From: Fermentibacter sp964564435
GTDB lineage: Bacteria > Fermentibacterota > Fermentibacteria > Fermentibacterales > Fermentibacteraceae
Assembly (NCBI GenBank): GCA_964564435.1
Contig: CAZMAT010000004.1
Span: 62,001 to 126,000 of the forward strand
Length of the DNA stretch: 64,000 nt
Direction: 5' to 3'
In this document: piece by piece, positions 27,334-34,740 of the stretch
How positions within the stretch are numbered: the stretch's first letter is position 1
Layout: the number at the start of each line of letters is the position of its first letter
The notes under the pieces: model-generated
Databases searched by the model: none
The model's input: only the letters and a program-made list of their open reading frames with translations
Told to the model about the DNA's origin: nothing
Translations under genes and position numbers: made by a program

Positions 27334-28049
27334 GGAGGGGAGCCGAGGGCTCCTTCTGGGATCACCTCGAGGAGCTTCGCAGGAGGCTGCTGTTCGTCAC
27401 CGCAGCCGTCGCGGCATGCACCGCGGCGGCCTTCGCGTTCAGCGGAAGGCTTATGGGTCTCGTGCTCTCCACCTCCCCCGTCGGGCTCCAGACCCTGTCG
27501 CCCTACGAGGCCATCACCGCCAACCTCAAGCTGTCGCTGACCGCAGGCCTCGTCGCAGCCTCGCCGTTCGTGGCCTGGCACGCCTGGAGGTTCCTGTCCC
27601 CGGGGCTCTACCCGTCGGAGCGGAAGGTGCTGCTCTGGGGCTTCGCCCTTTCGGTCGTGCTGTTCCTGGGCGGGGCGGCCTTCAGCCTGCTCGTGCTTCT
27701 GGAGCCGACTCTGACGCTGTTCAGGAGCTTCGAGGGTGGCATCGTCACGGGGAGCTGGACCCTGTCGAACTTCATGTCCTTCCTGGTCCAGTTCGTGCTC
27801 GTGTTCGGGGTCTGCTTCGAGCTGCCGCTGGTCGTGCTGCTGCTGGCCTGGCTCGGGATAGTGGAGCCGAAGACGCTTGGGAGGTACAGGCGGCACGTCC
27901 TGGTCGGCCTCCTGGTGCTTGGGGCGATCCTCCCGCCCAACGACCCGCTGACGCAGGTACTGCTGGCCGCGCCGCTCTACGTCCTCTACGAACTGAGCAT
28001 CCTGGCGGCCAGGGTCGTGATCCGCAGGAAACCGGAAGAGGTGCATTGA
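27330..28049 (+). CDS. tatC: Sec-independent protein translocase TatC
   Basis: 239 residues with six predicted membrane helices. Core receptor of the twin-arginine export pathway. The N-terminal signature FWDHLEELRRRLLF carries the conserved Glu; SPFVAWHAWRFLSPGLYPSERK, the periplasmic loop and VFGVCFELPLVV (FxxxFExP) follow, then ILPPNDPLTQVLLAAPLYVLYE. GTG at 27330 overlaps the aroB stop (GTGA). TatA is not in the window. Confidence 0.96.
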   Translation: MRRGAEGSFWDHLEELRRRLLFVTAAVAACTAAAFAFSGRLMGLVLSTSPVGLQTLSPYEAITANLKLSLTAGLVAASPFVAWHAWRFLSPGLYPSERKVLLWGFALSVVLFLGGAAFSLLVLLEPTLTLFRSFEGGIVTGSWTLSNFMSFLVQFVLVFGVCFELPLVVLLLAWLGIVEPKTLGRYRRHVLVGLLVLGAILPPNDPLTQVLLAAPLYVLYELSILAARVVIRRKPEEVH

Positions 28050-28064
28050 ATTGGAGGCGGCCCC

Positions 28065-28778
28065 ATGCTGACGATCCCCCGCGGCACGACACTAGAACTG
28101 ATCATCCCCGTGTTCAACGAGGAGGGGATCCTGGAGGCCCAGCTCGTGCCCGTTCTTTCCGACCTGCCCGAAGGCGCGTTCGTGACGGTGGTCGAGAACG
28201 GATCGACTGACGGGACCCCGGAACTGCTGGACGGCCTGGCTGCGCGCTTTCCCGCCCTGAGGACGATCCGGCTGTCCGAGCCCAACTACGGGCTCGCTAT
28301 GCGCAGGGGGCTGGCTGAAGCATCCGGCACGATCGTCGTCACGGACGATCTGGACGTCCTGGACGGGGATTTCTGGCAGAGGGGGCTGGAGGCTCTCGAA
28401 ACAGGCAACGTGGACATAGTACAGGGCTCGAAGGTCCTGGCGGGGCGGAACGACAGGCGGCCGCTCGTGAGGAAGGCTGCTACGCTCGCGCTCACCGTGT
28501 GCCTCAGGCTCATGCTCGGCTACAGGGGGACCGACACCCACGGACCCAAGGTGATGCGCCTCGAGAGCATCCGCGCGATACTGCCGGCCTGCGGCATGGA
28601 GCTCGACATATTCCCGACGGAGCTGGTGGTGAGGGCTCAGAGGGCCGGCCTGTCTGTGAAGGAGATACCGATCCATCTCCGCGAGATCAGGGCTACTCCG
28701 TTCCCCCTCCGGAAGAGGGTGCGCCGTGCGCTGCGCGACCTCTGGCGCCTCAGGAGGGCACTCGATGGTGGTGAATGA
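28065..28778 (+). CDS. Family 2 glycosyltransferase
   Basis: 237 residues. GT-A fold: ELIIPVFNEEGILEAQL at the N-terminus, VVENGSTDGTPELL, EPNYGLAMRRGLAEASG and the DxD-like TDDLDVLDGDFW. The C-terminal FPTELVVRAQRAGLSVKEIPIHL segment is typical of dolichol-phosphate-mannose-synthase-like polyprenyl glycosyltransferases, here without C-terminal membrane helices. Last recognisable gene of the gpsA operon. Confidence 0.9.
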   Translation: MLTIPRGTTLELIIPVFNEEGILEAQLVPVLSDLPEGAFVTVVENGSTDGTPELLDGLAARFPALRTIRLSEPNYGLAMRRGLAEASGTIVVTDDLDVLDGDFWQRGLEALETGNVDIVQGSKVLAGRNDRRPLVRKAATLALTVCLRLMLGYRGTDTHGPKVMRLESIRAILPACGMELDIFPTELVVRAQRAGLSVKEIPIHLREIRATPFPLRKRVRRALRDLWRLRRALDGGE

Positions 28779-28866
28779 CGCCCCGGCGCCCGGCCGCAGG
28801 TCAGGTGCGGCGGCCCTAGCTGCGGTCATCCTGTCTGTCTCGGTGCTGACTGAGTCCGGTGAGTCC
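28765..28866 (+). pseudogene. Truncated start of a gene cut off by the MITE-like element
   Basis: Start codons at 28765 (ATG), 28768 and 28771 (GTG) overlap the end of the glycosyltransferase gene. They open VNDAPAPGRRSGAAALAAVILSVSVLTESGES, a membrane-anchor-like N-terminus. The frame then runs into the inverted-repeat element at 28867 and stops inside it at 28938. No continuation was found beyond the element. Probably the remnant of a gene that once followed in the operon. Confidence 0.45.
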
Positions 28867-29066
28867 GGTGTCAGAGGAAAAAACGTTAAGTACGCATCCT
28901 GGGGTTGTAGCGGGATCATAGTCATGCCATTTGTCTGATGAGTCGTATCGGATTCATTTCTGACGCACTGAGCATAGATTCCTTAGAGGCCATTACTGAT
29001 CATACGTATATCCGAACGGTGATATTTCCGATACCGTGCGTACTTTACTTTTTTTCCTCTGACACC
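28867..29066. mobile_element. MITE-like element, 200 bp with 30-bp terminal inverted repeats
   Basis: Left end 28867-28896 and right end 29037-29066 are inverted copies of each other at 28 of 30 positions (mismatches at positions 18 and 21 from the outer end); both begin GGTGTCAGAGGAAAAAA. The 140-bp interior is AT-richer than all surrounding genes and contains no credible coding frame. No clear target-site duplication is visible at the edges. Size and ends fit a non-autonomous transposable element; the parent family was not recognised. Confidence 0.8.
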
Positions 29067-29077
29067 TTCTCGTTAGA

Positions 29078-29158
29078 CCCTCTCGCACATTCGCGAAGCG
29101 AATGTGCTGTCGGGTGTTAATCCCTCTCGCACATCCGCTTCGCGAATGTGCTGACGGG
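29078..29158. repeat. Two 37-bp palindromic repeats with mirrored loops
   Basis: Units 29078-29114 and 29122-29158 (44-bp period) share CCCTCTCGCACAT...GAATGTGCTG and a GACGGG/GTCGGG end. Each has a 10-bp stem (GCACATTCGC / GCGAATGTGC; one mismatch in the second). The loops are GAA in the first and TTC in the second, so the stem-loop of unit two is the reverse complement of unit one while the flanks stay in direct orientation. REP-like palindromes; role unknown. Confidence 0.8.
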
Positions 29159-29185
29159 CGCGAGGTTTCCAAAGAAAACCTCGCG
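29159..29185. terminator. 10-bp-stem hairpin just upstream of the dinB operon promoter
   Basis: CGCGAGGTTT at 29159-29168 and AAACCTCGCG at 29176-29185 with a 7-nt loop. It ends 4 bp before the -35 box. It could insulate the promoter from upstream transcription or be part of the palindromic repeat cluster; there is no T tract after it. Confidence 0.45.
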
Positions 29186-29188
29186 GGC

Positions 29189-29216
29189 TTGACACGCAAA
29201 CAGATGTTTGTATCAT
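29189..29216 (+). promoter_or_regulatory. Promoter with LexA-like operator in the spacer
   Basis: Perfect -35 TTGACA at 29189-29194, 16-bp spacer, -10 TATCAT at 29211-29216. The spacer contains the symmetric CAAACAGATGTTTG (29197-29210), with 6-bp arms around GA. It matches 11 of 14 positions of the palindrome CGAACATATGTTCG, a form of the Gram-positive-type LexA box. An operator between -35 and -10 would block RNA polymerase directly, and the genes downstream (DUF6504, dinB) are typical SOS genes. Identification as LexA-controlled is inference. Confidence 0.6.
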
Positions 29217-29237
29217 CTCCCCGGAGGTGTTCCGGGA

Positions 29238-29489
29238 GTGACGGAGGAGATACTCGAGAACGTCGAGGTGATCTGCTGGTTCCGCAGCGGATGCGTGCTG
29301 CCCTGCCGCTTCCGCTGGAACGGGCGGGTCTACAGGGTGGCGCGGGTGTCCTCCTCGTGGGAGAGCCGCGAGGGCGTCTACAGGAACCTCCACTACATGG
29401 TCAACACCATGTCCGGCGACGCCTACGAGATCCACCTCGACACATCGAGCATGAGCTGGCGCCTCGACTACGGGTACGGTGCCACGTGA
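29238..29489 (+). CDS. DUF6504-type small protein upstream of DinB
   Basis: 83 residues from GTG 29238. A TTG at 29208 is in frame but overlaps the -10 box, so it cannot be used from this promoter; GGAGG precedes 29238. Features: PCRFRWNGRVYRVARVSSSW, then YMVNTMSGDAYEIHLDTSSMSWRL. This is the pattern of the DUF6504 family, often found beside Y-family polymerases and other mutagenesis genes. The stop overlaps the duplicated GTG of the mini-frame before dinB (GTGA). Biochemical role unknown. Confidence 0.75.
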   Translation: MTEEILENVEVICWFRSGCVLPCRFRWNGRVYRVARVSSSWESREGVYRNLHYMVNTMSGDAYEIHLDTSSMSWRLDYGYGAT

Positions 29490-29623
29490 GCGCCGTCACG
29501 CCGGGTAATCCGCCGGGCAGGACCATACTCCATGTCGACACGTATTTCCCTACTCGTCAGGGTGCGGAATGAGCGCCATCACGCCGGGGAAACCGCCGGG
29601 CAGGACCATACTCCATGTGGACA
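29486..29623 (+). repeat. Tandem duplication of the dinB start (period 83 bp)
   Basis: Copy A 29486-29540 and copy B 29569-29623 match at 50 of 55 bases. Copy A reads VSAVTPGNPPGRTILHVDTYFPTRQGAE and stops at 29572, overlapping the true dinB ATG (ATGA); copy B is the dinB start, MSAITPGKPPGRTILHVD. A 6-bp deletion in copy A removes one of the DMDAYF aspartates. Because its start also overlaps the DUF6504 stop, the 28-codon frame is coupled on both sides. Confidence 0.88.
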
Positions 29624-30738
29624 TGGACGCGTACTTCGCCTCGGTCGAGTCCCTGGGAAGGCCCGAGCTGCAGGGCAGGCCCGTCATAGTCGGCGGGAGC
29701 CCGGCGTTCCGCAGCGTCGTCTCCTCGTGCAGCTACGAGGCCAAGGCCCTGGGGATACGGTCGGGCATGCCCATGCTGCAGGCCCTCCACCTCGCCCCCG
29801 GCGCCGCGGTGGTCGAGGGCGACCACCACAAGTACTCCTCCTACACGAAGCGCATCCTGGCGATCCTGCTCGAGATCACCCACAGGATCGAACCGGTCAG
29901 CATCGACGAGGCCTTCCTCGACGCGTCCGGCCTGCCGTACGACCCGGCCGCCCTCGCGATCGAGCTGCAGCACCGGATACTCGACAGGACCGGCCTCTGG
30001 GCAAGCGTCGGGATAGGGCCCAACAAGCTCCTCGCCAAGATGGCCTCGAAGAAGGCCAAGCCGAGGGGCATAAGGTTCCTCGATCCGGACGACATCACGG
30101 GTTTCGACGTGGAGAGCATATGGGGGGTGGGGCCCGGCACGGCCGCAATCCTGCACGGATACGGCATCGCCACCATCGGGAACCTCAGGGGGCTCCATCT
30201 GCCCATGCTCAGGATAATGCTCGGCGTCGCGGGGGAGGCCCTCTACTTCCTCTCCCGCGGGATCGACACCAGGGAGATACGCCCATTCTACGAGGAGGAG
30301 GCCCCGAAGTCCGTCAGCCACGAGCACACGTTCGTCCGCGACGTGCGCAACCCGTCCGAGTACCTCCCGGTGCTCGCCCTGCTGGCGCAGAAGGTCGGGC
30401 GCAGGGCCAGGGACGAGGGCTTCGCCGGCAGGACCGTCACCCTCAAGTACAGGCTGCCCGACCTGTCGCACCACTCCCGGGTCAGGGGGCTGGGGAGCCC
30501 CACGGACCAGGACCAGACTATATTCCACCTGGCAAGGGAACTGGCCGCGGAGGCCGTGAGGGGGCCGGTGAGGCTCCTGGGCATCGCCCTCGGCGATCTG
30601 TCGCCCGTCTCGTGCCTCCAGCTCGACCTGTTCGACGGGGGCTCGGACGGGCTCAACAGGGCGGCCGACATGGTCAGGCGGAAGTACGGCGAGAGGGCCG
30701 TAGTCAATTGCAGGGCCCTGTCCGCGATACGCCGCTGA
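29569..30738 (+). CDS. dinB: DNA polymerase IV (Y-family translesion polymerase)
   Basis: 389 residues. Error-prone polymerase that bypasses template lesions. Catalytic carboxylates: HVDMDAYFASVE (Asp) and SIDEAFLDASG (Asp-Glu). Also SCSYEAKALGIRSGMPM, the helix-hairpin-helix region (GIGPNKLLAKMASKKAKP; VWGVGPGTA-like SIWGVGPGTAAIL) and a little-finger domain to LDLFDGGSD, which may include a clamp-binding QLDLF motif. Second gene of a probable SOS operon with the DUF6504 gene. Confidence 0.97.
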   Translation: MSAITPGKPPGRTILHVDMDAYFASVESLGRPELQGRPVIVGGSPAFRSVVSSCSYEAKALGIRSGMPMLQALHLAPGAAVVEGDHHKYSSYTKRILAILLEITHRIEPVSIDEAFLDASGLPYDPAALAIELQHRILDRTGLWASVGIGPNKLLAKMASKKAKPRGIRFLDPDDITGFDVESIWGVGPGTAAILHGYGIATIGNLRGLHLPMLRIMLGVAGEALYFLSRGIDTREIRPFYEEEAPKSVSHEHTFVRDVRNPSEYLPVLALLAQKVGRRARDEGFAGRTVTLKYRLPDLSHHSRVRGLGSPTDQDQTIFHLARELAAEAVRGPVRLLGIALGDLSPVSCLQLDLFDGGSDGLNRAADMVRRKYGERAVVNCRALSAIRR

Positions 30739-30768
30739 GCGTGCGGCAGGCCGGAATGGAGTGGAGAG

Positions 30769-31449
30769 ATGAACGGTAGGGGTCTTGTCCTCGCGTCCGC
30801 CCTGGCGGCCGCGATTTCCGGAACTGCCGCGGCAGGCGTTGTCGTAAACGAGATCATGTTCAACCCCTCGACAGCACTGGGTGACGACACGGCCTTCGAA
30901 TGGGTCGAGATACACAACAACGGGGCGTCCGCCGTGGACATCTCGGGCTGGACCATGACCGACCTCGACACCGGGTCGGGAGCGATCTTCCCGGCCGGCA
31001 CGAGCATCCCCGCCGGGGGCTACATGGTTCTCGCGCGCGACGCGGCCGCCTTCGCCGGCCACTACGGCTCCGTGCCCCTGATCGACTGGACCGGGAGCTG
31101 GGGCTCGGGCCTGAGCAACACCGAGGACGAGGTCGTTCTCCTCGACGCCTCCTCGGCCGTTGTCGACTCCCTGATGTACGACGACACCACCGCCTGGGGC
31201 TCCGACTACGGTGACGACAACACCTATGCCGACTGCGACGGCGACGGGGCCTCCCTCGAGCGCCTCGACCCGGCCGACCCCGGCACCGATCCAGGCAACT
31301 GGGACAGCAGCATCGACGAGGCCAGCGGCATACCCGACGCCAACTGGGCCGGGCACGACGAGTCCCACGGCACGCCGGGCGCCGTCAACAGCATCTCGAT
31401 CGTCTCGCTCGAACCGCAGACCTGGGCTGACATCAAGACGAGCCTCTGA
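30769..31449 (+). CDS. Secreted lamin-tail-domain protein
   Basis: 226 residues; signal peptide GLVLASALAAAISGTAAAG followed at once by the LTD fold: VVVNEIMFNPS, AFEWVEIHNNGASAVDISGWTMTD, IPAGGYMVLARD, DEVVLLDASSAVVDSLMYDD. Acidic Asp/Gly-rich loops (DCDGDGASLERLDPADPGTDPGNW) may bind calcium. It ends without the sorting tail seen in other secreted proteins here. LTD modules are usually attached to surface nucleases or adhesins; alone its role is unknown. Confidence 0.85.
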   Translation: MNGRGLVLASALAAAISGTAAAGVVVNEIMFNPSTALGDDTAFEWVEIHNNGASAVDISGWTMTDLDTGSGAIFPAGTSIPAGGYMVLARDAAAFAGHYGSVPLIDWTGSWGSGLSNTEDEVVLLDASSAVVDSLMYDDTTAWGSDYGDDNTYADCDGDGASLERLDPADPGTDPGNWDSSIDEASGIPDANWAGHDESHGTPGAVNSISIVSLEPQTWADIKTSL

Positions 31450-31468
31450 TCCGGACCTCTTCTCCCAA

Positions 31469-32281
31469 GTGGGAGGAGACGGCAGTGCGGGGGGCGCACG
31501 CCCCCCGTTCCGTCTCGGCACCTCTGGCTACAGCTTCGACGACTGGAAGGGAGCGTTCTACCCCCCGGGGACGAGCGGGGCGGGGATGCTCCCCTTCTAC
31601 GCGCGCGAGTTCGACATCGTGGAGATCAACAGCACGTACTACCGGATCATGGCCCCTTCTTCCGCCGCAGGGATGGTGGCGAGGACCCCGGAGGGCTTCG
31701 GGTTCGCGGTGAAGCTCCATTCCGGCATGACGCACTCGATGGACGCCGGAGATGCCAAGTGGAAGGCCTTTTCGGAGATGCTGGAGCCCTTCCGGGAGGC
31801 GGGCAGGCTGGAATGCCTACTCGCCCAGTTCCCTTTCGCGTTCAGGTGTTCGGAAGCATCGCTGACCCGCCTGGGCGAGATCGTCGGGAGGTGCGCCCCC
31901 GTCACCCTGGCCGTGGAGTTCAGGCACGACTCGTGGTACGCGGGCGGGCTCGCCGGAATCGAAGCCGCGGCCTCGCTGGGGGCTGCGCCGGTCTCCGTCG
32001 ACCTGCCGGCCCTTCCCGGTCTCCCGCCTCGGGTGCCCGTGGGCGGCGCCCCCTTCGGGTATGTGCGCTTCCACGGCAGGAACGAGCGGGACTGGTGGGG
32101 CGGCGGAACCCTTCGCTATGACTACGGATACAGCGAGGAGGAGCTGAGGTCCTGGCTGCCGGGCCTTTCGGAACTGTCGGGCAGGGCGGGGAAGGTGTTC
32201 ATATTCTTCAACAACTGCCACGGGGCGCAGGCGGTCGACAGCGCGAGGATGATGCGCGGCCTGCTGGAAGGTGGAGCATGA
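31469..32281 (+). CDS. DUF72 family protein (YecE-like)
   Basis: 270 residues from GTG 31469, the only reasonable start before the conserved RLGTSGYSFDDWKGAFYPPG; its ribosome-binding site is weak. TIM-barrel DUF72 features: FDIVEINSTYYRI, KLHSGMTH, LLAQFPFAFRCS, AVEFRHDSWY, VRFHGRNERDWW and FFNNCHGAQAVDSARMM. Biochemical role of the family remains unclear. It overlaps the next lipoprotein gene by ATGA. Confidence 0.88.
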   Translation: MGGDGSAGGARPPFRLGTSGYSFDDWKGAFYPPGTSGAGMLPFYAREFDIVEINSTYYRIMAPSSAAGMVARTPEGFGFAVKLHSGMTHSMDAGDAKWKAFSEMLEPFREAGRLECLLAQFPFAFRCSEASLTRLGEIVGRCAPVTLAVEFRHDSWYAGGLAGIEAAASLGAAPVSVDLPALPGLPPRVPVGGAPFGYVRFHGRNERDWWGGGTLRYDYGYSEEELRSWLPGLSELSGRAGKVFIFFNNCHGAQAVDSARMMRGLLEGGA

Positions 32282-33231
32282 GGCGTATCCTGTTCTCTCT
32301 TGCGACGGTCGCGCTGCTGCTGGCCCAGGGGTGCGGCACAACCGGGCCGAGCTTCACCGTCGAATTCCCGTTCTTCTATCTCCAGGACGTCGACTGCGAG
32401 AATGCGCCTACGGTCTGCGCGTTCATGAGCGACGGAGGCGACGGGCTGGCCTGCGCCGGGAGCGACCTGTACTTCCTCGATCACGGCCAGGGCTACGTTC
32501 GCGCCAAGGTGGACCTCGGCGCACCTCTGTCGTGCTGCACCGCCTCGTCGGAGGGGGGATACGCGGCCGCGGCCTCGGGGCTCCAGCTCTTCTACGTCAG
32601 CGACGAAACCTATGCGGAGCACGACCCGGTGCTTCTCCCGGCCCCGGCCTCCTTCCTGCTCACGAAGCCCTACGGCACGGTCATCCACGTGATCTGCGCC
32701 GACGGCTCGATCTCGACCGTGTCGACGGTGGGAACCTGGTCGCATGTCTCGAACGTTCCCACCGGCGTGGGGCAGCCCTCGGCCGCCGCCATCACCGCCG
32801 ACGGGTCGATGATCTTCGTGGCCGACGCGGCCGACAGCACGATCAAGGCGCTCGACCCGTCCGGGTTCGGGACGCTCGCGGAGGCTTACGTCGGATGCCC
32901 CGTGGCCGACATGTGCACGTCGCCTGCGGGCGGAGCGTTCGCCGCCCCTTCCGACCTTTCGGAGGTCTGGCACCTCGACCAGTCCACGGGCCTGCACGAC
33001 TTCTCGGTGAGCCTGCCCGGGACGCCCGGGTGCGTCGCCGTCACCCCGGATGCGCAGTACATCTTCGCCGGCTGCACCGGGCAAGGCATCGTGGTGGTGG
33101 ACATGCAGGGAGAGATCCAGGCCCAGAACGAGAGCTACGGCCAGCCGTCGGACATCGCGGTGTCGGGCGACGGCCAGAGGGCGCTCTACTGCGCCCCTGA
33201 CCTGATGAAGCTCCTGATGGTGTCCCGCTGA
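32278..33231 (+). CDS. Lipoprotein with predicted beta-propeller
   Basis: 317 residues; ATG overlaps the DUF72 stop. The leader LATVALLLAQGC is a plausible lipobox. The body is built of repeated 40-45-residue units with the pattern 'aa..aDGs.iFVAD..dstIkaLD' and 'vavTPDaqYIFagc.gqgIvVvDm', typical of YVTN/NHL-type propellers. No catalytic motif. The stop codon lies in the arm of a hairpin shared with the convergent Nudix gene. Confidence 0.8.
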   Translation: MRRILFSLATVALLLAQGCGTTGPSFTVEFPFFYLQDVDCENAPTVCAFMSDGGDGLACAGSDLYFLDHGQGYVRAKVDLGAPLSCCTASSEGGYAAAASGLQLFYVSDETYAEHDPVLLPAPASFLLTKPYGTVIHVICADGSISTVSTVGTWSHVSNVPTGVGQPSAAAITADGSMIFVADAADSTIKALDPSGFGTLAEAYVGCPVADMCTSPAGGAFAAPSDLSEVWHLDQSTGLHDFSVSLPGTPGCVAVTPDAQYIFAGCTGQGIVVVDMQGEIQAQNESYGQPSDIAVSGDGQRALYCAPDLMKLLMVSR

Positions 33232-33245
33232 CCCGCCCGGGTCAG
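33228..33245. terminator. Hairpin between convergent genes
   Basis: CTGACCC at 33228-33234 and GGGTCAG at 33239-33245, loop GCCC; the left arm contains the lipoprotein stop codon. It is three bases from the end of the convergent Nudix gene. No T tract. Confidence 0.45.
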
Positions 33246-33247
33246 TG

Positions 33248-33796
33248 TCAGTTGACGTCGCCCAGGTAGACGGGCCCCCCGTAGGTGCCGGCGGCGACCG
33301 CGGGCAGGATCGAGGCCAGCACCGAGGGATAGATCCGGAAGCCCCCGAGGTCCTCCGTGCGTATCCACGAGATCCCGGTCTGCCAGGTGTCCATCGCGGA
33401 AGGCCCGGCCGGCCCGCTGACCGGATCGCCGGGGACGAGCGAAGCCTCGAACAGGAACTCGGTCTGGTGCGCGTCGCCGTCCTCGGAAGCGAACTCGTGG
33501 TTGGCCCCTATGTACTCGCGGACCAGCAGCAGGGACCCTACCTCGACCGCCAGCCCCGTCTCCTCCATCGTCTCGCGCCGGGCCGCCTCCACGAGTGTCT
33601 CGCCGAACCTCTGCCCGCCGCCCGGGAGCATCAGGAACACACCCTCCCGGTCGCGGTTCATGGTGAAGAGAATCCTGCCCGAATCCAGCACGATGACCTT
33701 GCAGGAGTTGCGCTTCCTGCCCGTGCGCTCCTCCGGGGCGGGCTCGAAGGGCGCGGGACGTCCGGCGGTCATGTCGTCGGGAATCCCGGTTTTCAC
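33248..33796 (-). CDS. Nudix hydrolase
   Basis: 182 residues from GTG 33796, which overlaps the prepilin peptidase stop (GTGA); ATG 33772 is an alternative. The Nudix box is exact: GX5EX7REXXEEXG within GGQRFGETLVEAARRETMEETGL. It follows a beta-strand start (CKVIVLDSGRILFTMNRDREGVFLMLPGGG). A Pro-rich leader precedes the domain. Hydrolyses a nucleoside diphosphate linked to another moiety; substrate not readable. Confidence 0.92.
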   Translation of the reverse strand: MKTGIPDDMTAGRPAPFEPAPEERTGRKRNSCKVIVLDSGRILFTMNRDREGVFLMLPGGGQRFGETLVEAARRETMEETGLAVEVGSLLLVREYIGANHEFASEDGDAHQTEFLFEASLVPGDPVSGPAGPSAMDTWQTGISWIRTEDLGGFRIYPSVLASILPAVAAGTYGGPVYLGDVN

Positions 33797-34629
33797 AGCA
33801 GGCCCGAGAGGGAGAGGTAGGCGCCTGTGATGGCGTCCCCGGCGAAGAGCCCGACTGCGGAGCCGATGGCGAGGAACGGGCCGAACGGGATGGGCCGGCG
33901 CTTCTGGTGCCTGCCTGCAGCGATCATCGCGATCCCGGCGACGGCCCCGGTGACGAACGCGGTGAATACGGCCACGACGGCCGGCCAGGGGCCGAGGAAC
34001 GCGCCGATGCATGCCGCGAGCTTCACGTCCCCCCAGCCCATGCCTCCGTCGAAGCCCTCCTCGCCCTCCATCCCCTCTGGCGGGACGACGTAGGAGGGCC
34101 TTCCGCGCAGCACGAGCTGGCTCCCCAGCCTTATGGCCAGGAAGAGCGCGAAGGCGCCCGCGGCGGTGGCCGCCGAGCGCACGATCCCGATGCCGCCGGG
34201 TGCGAGCGAGAGGAGGAGGCCCGCTGCTGTCCCGCCGATGCTGGCCTCGTCGAGGACCAGCCAGTGGGCGAGGTCGGTCTGCACCGTCAGTATGAGAAGG
34301 CCGAGGAAGACCGCCTCGCGGGCGAACCCGAAGGCCGACCCGGAATGGAGGGCGGCCGCCGCGAACGCCAGGCCGGTAGCGAGCTCCCCCAGGGGGTAGC
34401 GCACCGATATCCGGCCGCGGCACCCGGCGCACCGCGCGCCGAGGAGTATCCAGCTCAGCACGGGGATGTTCTCGTACCACCTGATCCTCCTGCCGCACGA
34501 AGGGCAGGAGCTGGGCGGGGACACGACCGACTCGCCCCTGGGTGCACGCCAGGCGACGACGTTGAGGAAGCTGCCCACGCAGAGGCCCAGCACGAAGGCC
34601 GATATGGCGAAGAATGCGTCGGGATGCAT
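33793..34629 (-). CDS. pilD: Type IV prepilin leader peptidase / N-methyltransferase
   Basis: 278 residues with eight membrane segments. Aspartic peptidase that cleaves prepilin-like leaders and methylates the new N-terminus. Present: VGSFLNVVAWRAPRGESVV, the four-cysteine zinc motif CPSCG...CAGC, the first catalytic Asp region TDLAHWLVLDE and the second in GMGWGDVKL (GxGD). Start ATG 34629 (GTG 34632 adjacent). No pilin or pilus assembly gene is nearby, so it acts on substrates encoded elsewhere. Confidence 0.95.
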   Translation of the reverse strand: MHPDAFFAISAFVLGLCVGSFLNVVAWRAPRGESVVSPPSSCPSCGRRIRWYENIPVLSWILLGARCAGCRGRISVRYPLGELATGLAFAAAALHSGSAFGFAREAVFLGLLILTVQTDLAHWLVLDEASIGGTAAGLLLSLAPGGIGIVRSAATAAGAFALFLAIRLGSQLVLRGRPSYVVPPEGMEGEEGFDGGMGWGDVKLAACIGAFLGPWPAVVAVFTAFVTGAVAGIAMIAAGRHQKRRPIPFGPFLAIGSAVGLFAGDAITGAYLSLSGLL

Positions 34630-34647
34630 CACTACCCCCCGGGGGCT

Positions 34648-34675
34648 TTGCTTTTTTTGTCATGGGCTATATGTT
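34648..34675 (+). promoter_or_regulatory. Weak promoter candidate for the porin gene
   Basis: TTGCTT at 34648-34653 and TATGTT at 34670-34675, 16-bp spacer, in an unusually T-rich stretch. It is 65 bp ahead of the porin ATG. Only moderate consensus match. Confidence 0.35.
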
Positions 34676-34740
34676 CTTTCATTCTCCGGGATGCAATGCA
34701 CCGGAGGAAGCGGACAATTCTTCCCACGGAGGGGAAATCG

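Noticed and set aside
28938..29120. Small frame inside and after the MITE-like element
   Set aside because: No ribosome-binding site, crosses the right terminal repeat and the palindromes, and has no recognisable features.
29078..29158. Two direct repeats resembling a mini CRISPR array
   Set aside because: Only two units, a 7-bp gap instead of a spacer, and no cas genes; the palindromic cores fit REP-like repeats better.
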